Below are positions 5,959 to 6,310 of a DNA stretch of 6,310 nucleotides, piece after piece. The position numbers and the translations under genes were made by a program. How positions within the stretch are numbered: the stretch's first letter is position 1; the number at the start of each line of letters is the position of its first letter. The notes beneath the pieces are model-generated. The model was given only the letters and a program-made list of their open reading frames with translations, did not search any database and had not been told where the DNA came from. The stretch is from JBNJGT01 sp046496745 (GTDB taxonomy: Archaea; Nanobdellota; Nanobdellia; Woesearchaeales; JACJVW01): contig JAWOGQ010000067.1 in NCBI GenBank assembly GCA_046496745.1, positions 1 to 6,310 of the forward strand, in the 5' to 3' direction.

Positions 5959-6024
5959 TTAGAGTTCTCCGAATAATTCCCGCATCGACTTCGGCTTGAA
6001 TTCCTTTTTAAAAAGAGGTGACAT
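5959..6024 (-). CDS. Possible 21-residue small protein (unproven)
   Basis: An ATG-to-TAA reading frame encodes a basic, amphipathic-looking peptide starting MSPLFKKEFKPKSM and ending RELFGEL. A TATA box (6051-6060) predicts a transcript starting about 4-6 nt before this ATG, nearly the leaderless layout seen at two other genes here. A GGAGG also lies 12 nt upstream of the ATG, but that would be outside or at the very edge of the predicted transcript. The ORF is short enough to arise by chance, and the same promoter might instead serve a longer leader of the phosphatase gene. No homologue is recognised. Confidence 0.3.
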   Translation of the reverse strand: MSPLFKKEFKPKSMRELFGEL

Positions 6025-6052
6025 CCCCGTAAGGGTCCTCCCCCTGTCACCT
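6016..6052. ncRNA. Hairpin with 8-bp perfect stem and a nested GNRA-type loop
   Basis: AGGTGACA (6016-6023) pairs exactly with TGTCACCT (6045-6052). Read as plus-strand RNA, the interior contains CCC-GUAA-GGG (6026-6035), a 3-bp stem with a GNRA tetraloop, followed by a C-rich UCCUCCCCC. Read as minus-strand RNA, the interior is purine-rich and the 21-codon ORF starts within the 3' arm region. It could be a structured leader, a small RNA, or a protein-binding inverted repeat. No known RNA family is recognised. Confidence 0.3.
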
Positions 6053-6060
6053 TATATAGG
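6051..6060 (-). promoter_or_regulatory. TATA box downstream of the thrS terminator
   Basis: The minus strand reads CCTATATAAG, a good archaeal TATA box, about 65 bp after the thrS stop codon. The predicted start is near 6029, just before the ATG of the possible 21-residue ORF. It could drive that ORF, a small RNA, or a long-leader transcript of the phosphatase gene. Confidence 0.45.
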
Positions 6061-6115
6061 GACATTAATCGGCCTTTGTAATAATGATGCATTTTTTCGA
6101 AAAACTCTGATGATT

Positions 6116-6124
6116 AAAAAAAAA
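6116..6124 (-). terminator. T9 terminator of thrS
   Basis: Nine consecutive T on the minus strand follow the thrS TAA directly. This is a strong archaeal intrinsic termination tract and needs no hairpin. It separates thrS from the downstream spacer and phosphatase gene. Confidence 0.6.
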
Positions 6125-6310
6125 TTATGCCTGGCTGAACACCGGGCGTTGACTGAGCAACTTGGGTACAGGCAATGGTCTGTAAGGTCTCTTTTCTATC
6201 ATCTTCTCAATCTCTTTGATGCTGTATTCCTGCTTGCTCTGGTCCAGTCGATCGCTTACCATGAGATTTCCTGATTCAAGCTCCTTGTCGCCTATTACTG
6301 CGATGTAGGG
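6125..6310 (-). CDS. thrS: Threonyl-tRNA synthetase, C-terminal end (5' part beyond window)
   Basis: The last 61 codons, read leftward from the window edge to a TAA. They form the end of a class IIa anticodon-binding domain: PYIAVIGDKELESG is the conserved strand-loop-helix start found in ThrRS and its relatives, followed by a charged helix (IKEIEKMIEK) and the tail YRPLPVPKLLSQRPVF, which resembles archaeal threonyl-tRNA synthetases. The enzyme charges tRNA-Thr in the cytoplasm. Where many ThrRS have a VRxR strand, this one reads MVSDRL, a modest departure. HisRS, GlyRS and ProRS share the domain but lack this tail, and a separate proS lies in the window. The catalytic part is not visible, so a fragment or free-standing domain cannot be excluded. 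Confidence 0.75.
   Translation of the reverse strand, partial: PYIAVIGDKELESGNLMVSDRLDQSKQEYSIKEIEKMIEKRPYRPLPVPKLLSQRPVFSQA

Larger units (their letters stand above)
5842..6124. other. Spacer between the thrS 3' end and the HAD phosphatase gene
   Basis: 283 bp with no established gene. From the thrS side it contains a T9 terminator tract, the palindrome TTTTTCGAAAAA (6093-6104), a TATA-like box (6051-6060), a hairpin with an 8-bp stem (6016-6052), a 21-codon ORF (6024-5959), the palindrome CTTTTTAAAAAG (6004-6015), a second TATA-like box (5939-5948) and a direct repeat of TAAGGGG (5904-5910, 5922-5928). A plus-strand 92-codon reading frame across this area runs through the antisense of thrS and looks spurious. 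Confidence 0.6.

Noticed and set aside
5996..6274. Plus-strand 92-codon open frame across the spacer and thrS 3' end
   Set aside because: About half of it is antisense to the clearly conserved thrS C-terminus, it crosses the T9 terminator region, and its protein resembles nothing known.
1..6310. CRISPR array, transposon ends, tRNA or rRNA genes
   Set aside because: Reading both strands revealed no spaced repeat series, terminal inverted repeats with a transposase, tRNA cloverleaf or rRNA sequence.

Overview
The window reads as archaeal chromosome. The prolyl-tRNA synthetase is of the archaeal/eukaryotic type with a C-terminal four-cysteine domain, one gene encodes endonuclease Q (a DNA-repair enzyme best known from Archaea), and TATA-like boxes lie about 26 bp ahead of two start codons, the spacing expected of leaderless archaeal mRNAs. 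Where a Shine-Dalgarno is present it is of the GGTGAT/GAGGG kind. Base composition is moderately AT-rich. A finer lineage (a DPANN archaeon, or a euryarchaeote with lipoproteins) cannot be settled from this sequence.

Left part, plus strand: the 3' end of a CorA-type Mg2+ channel (1-326), endonuclease Q (362-1579) and proS (1631-3055). The last two each have a plausible promoter of their own, so they are probably separate or only loosely linked transcription units.

Right part, minus strand, in order of transcription: the 3' end of a probable threonyl-tRNA synthetase gene (6310-6125) followed by a T9 terminator; a 280-bp spacer with two TATA-like boxes, a hairpin and a possible 21-residue ORF; a HAD-family phosphatase (5841-5260); then an overlapping pair consisting of a 464-residue single-pass membrane protein (5065-3671) and a small predicted lipoprotein (3669-3052). 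proS and the lipoprotein gene converge, and their stop codons overlap.

Most of the window is housekeeping: translation, metal transport, repair of deaminated DNA, phosphate-ester hydrolysis. The unexplained part is the two-gene membrane unit. The C-terminal half of the large protein and the whole mature lipoprotein should both face outward, so they may form an envelope complex. No CRISPR, transposon, tRNA or rRNA gene was seen.
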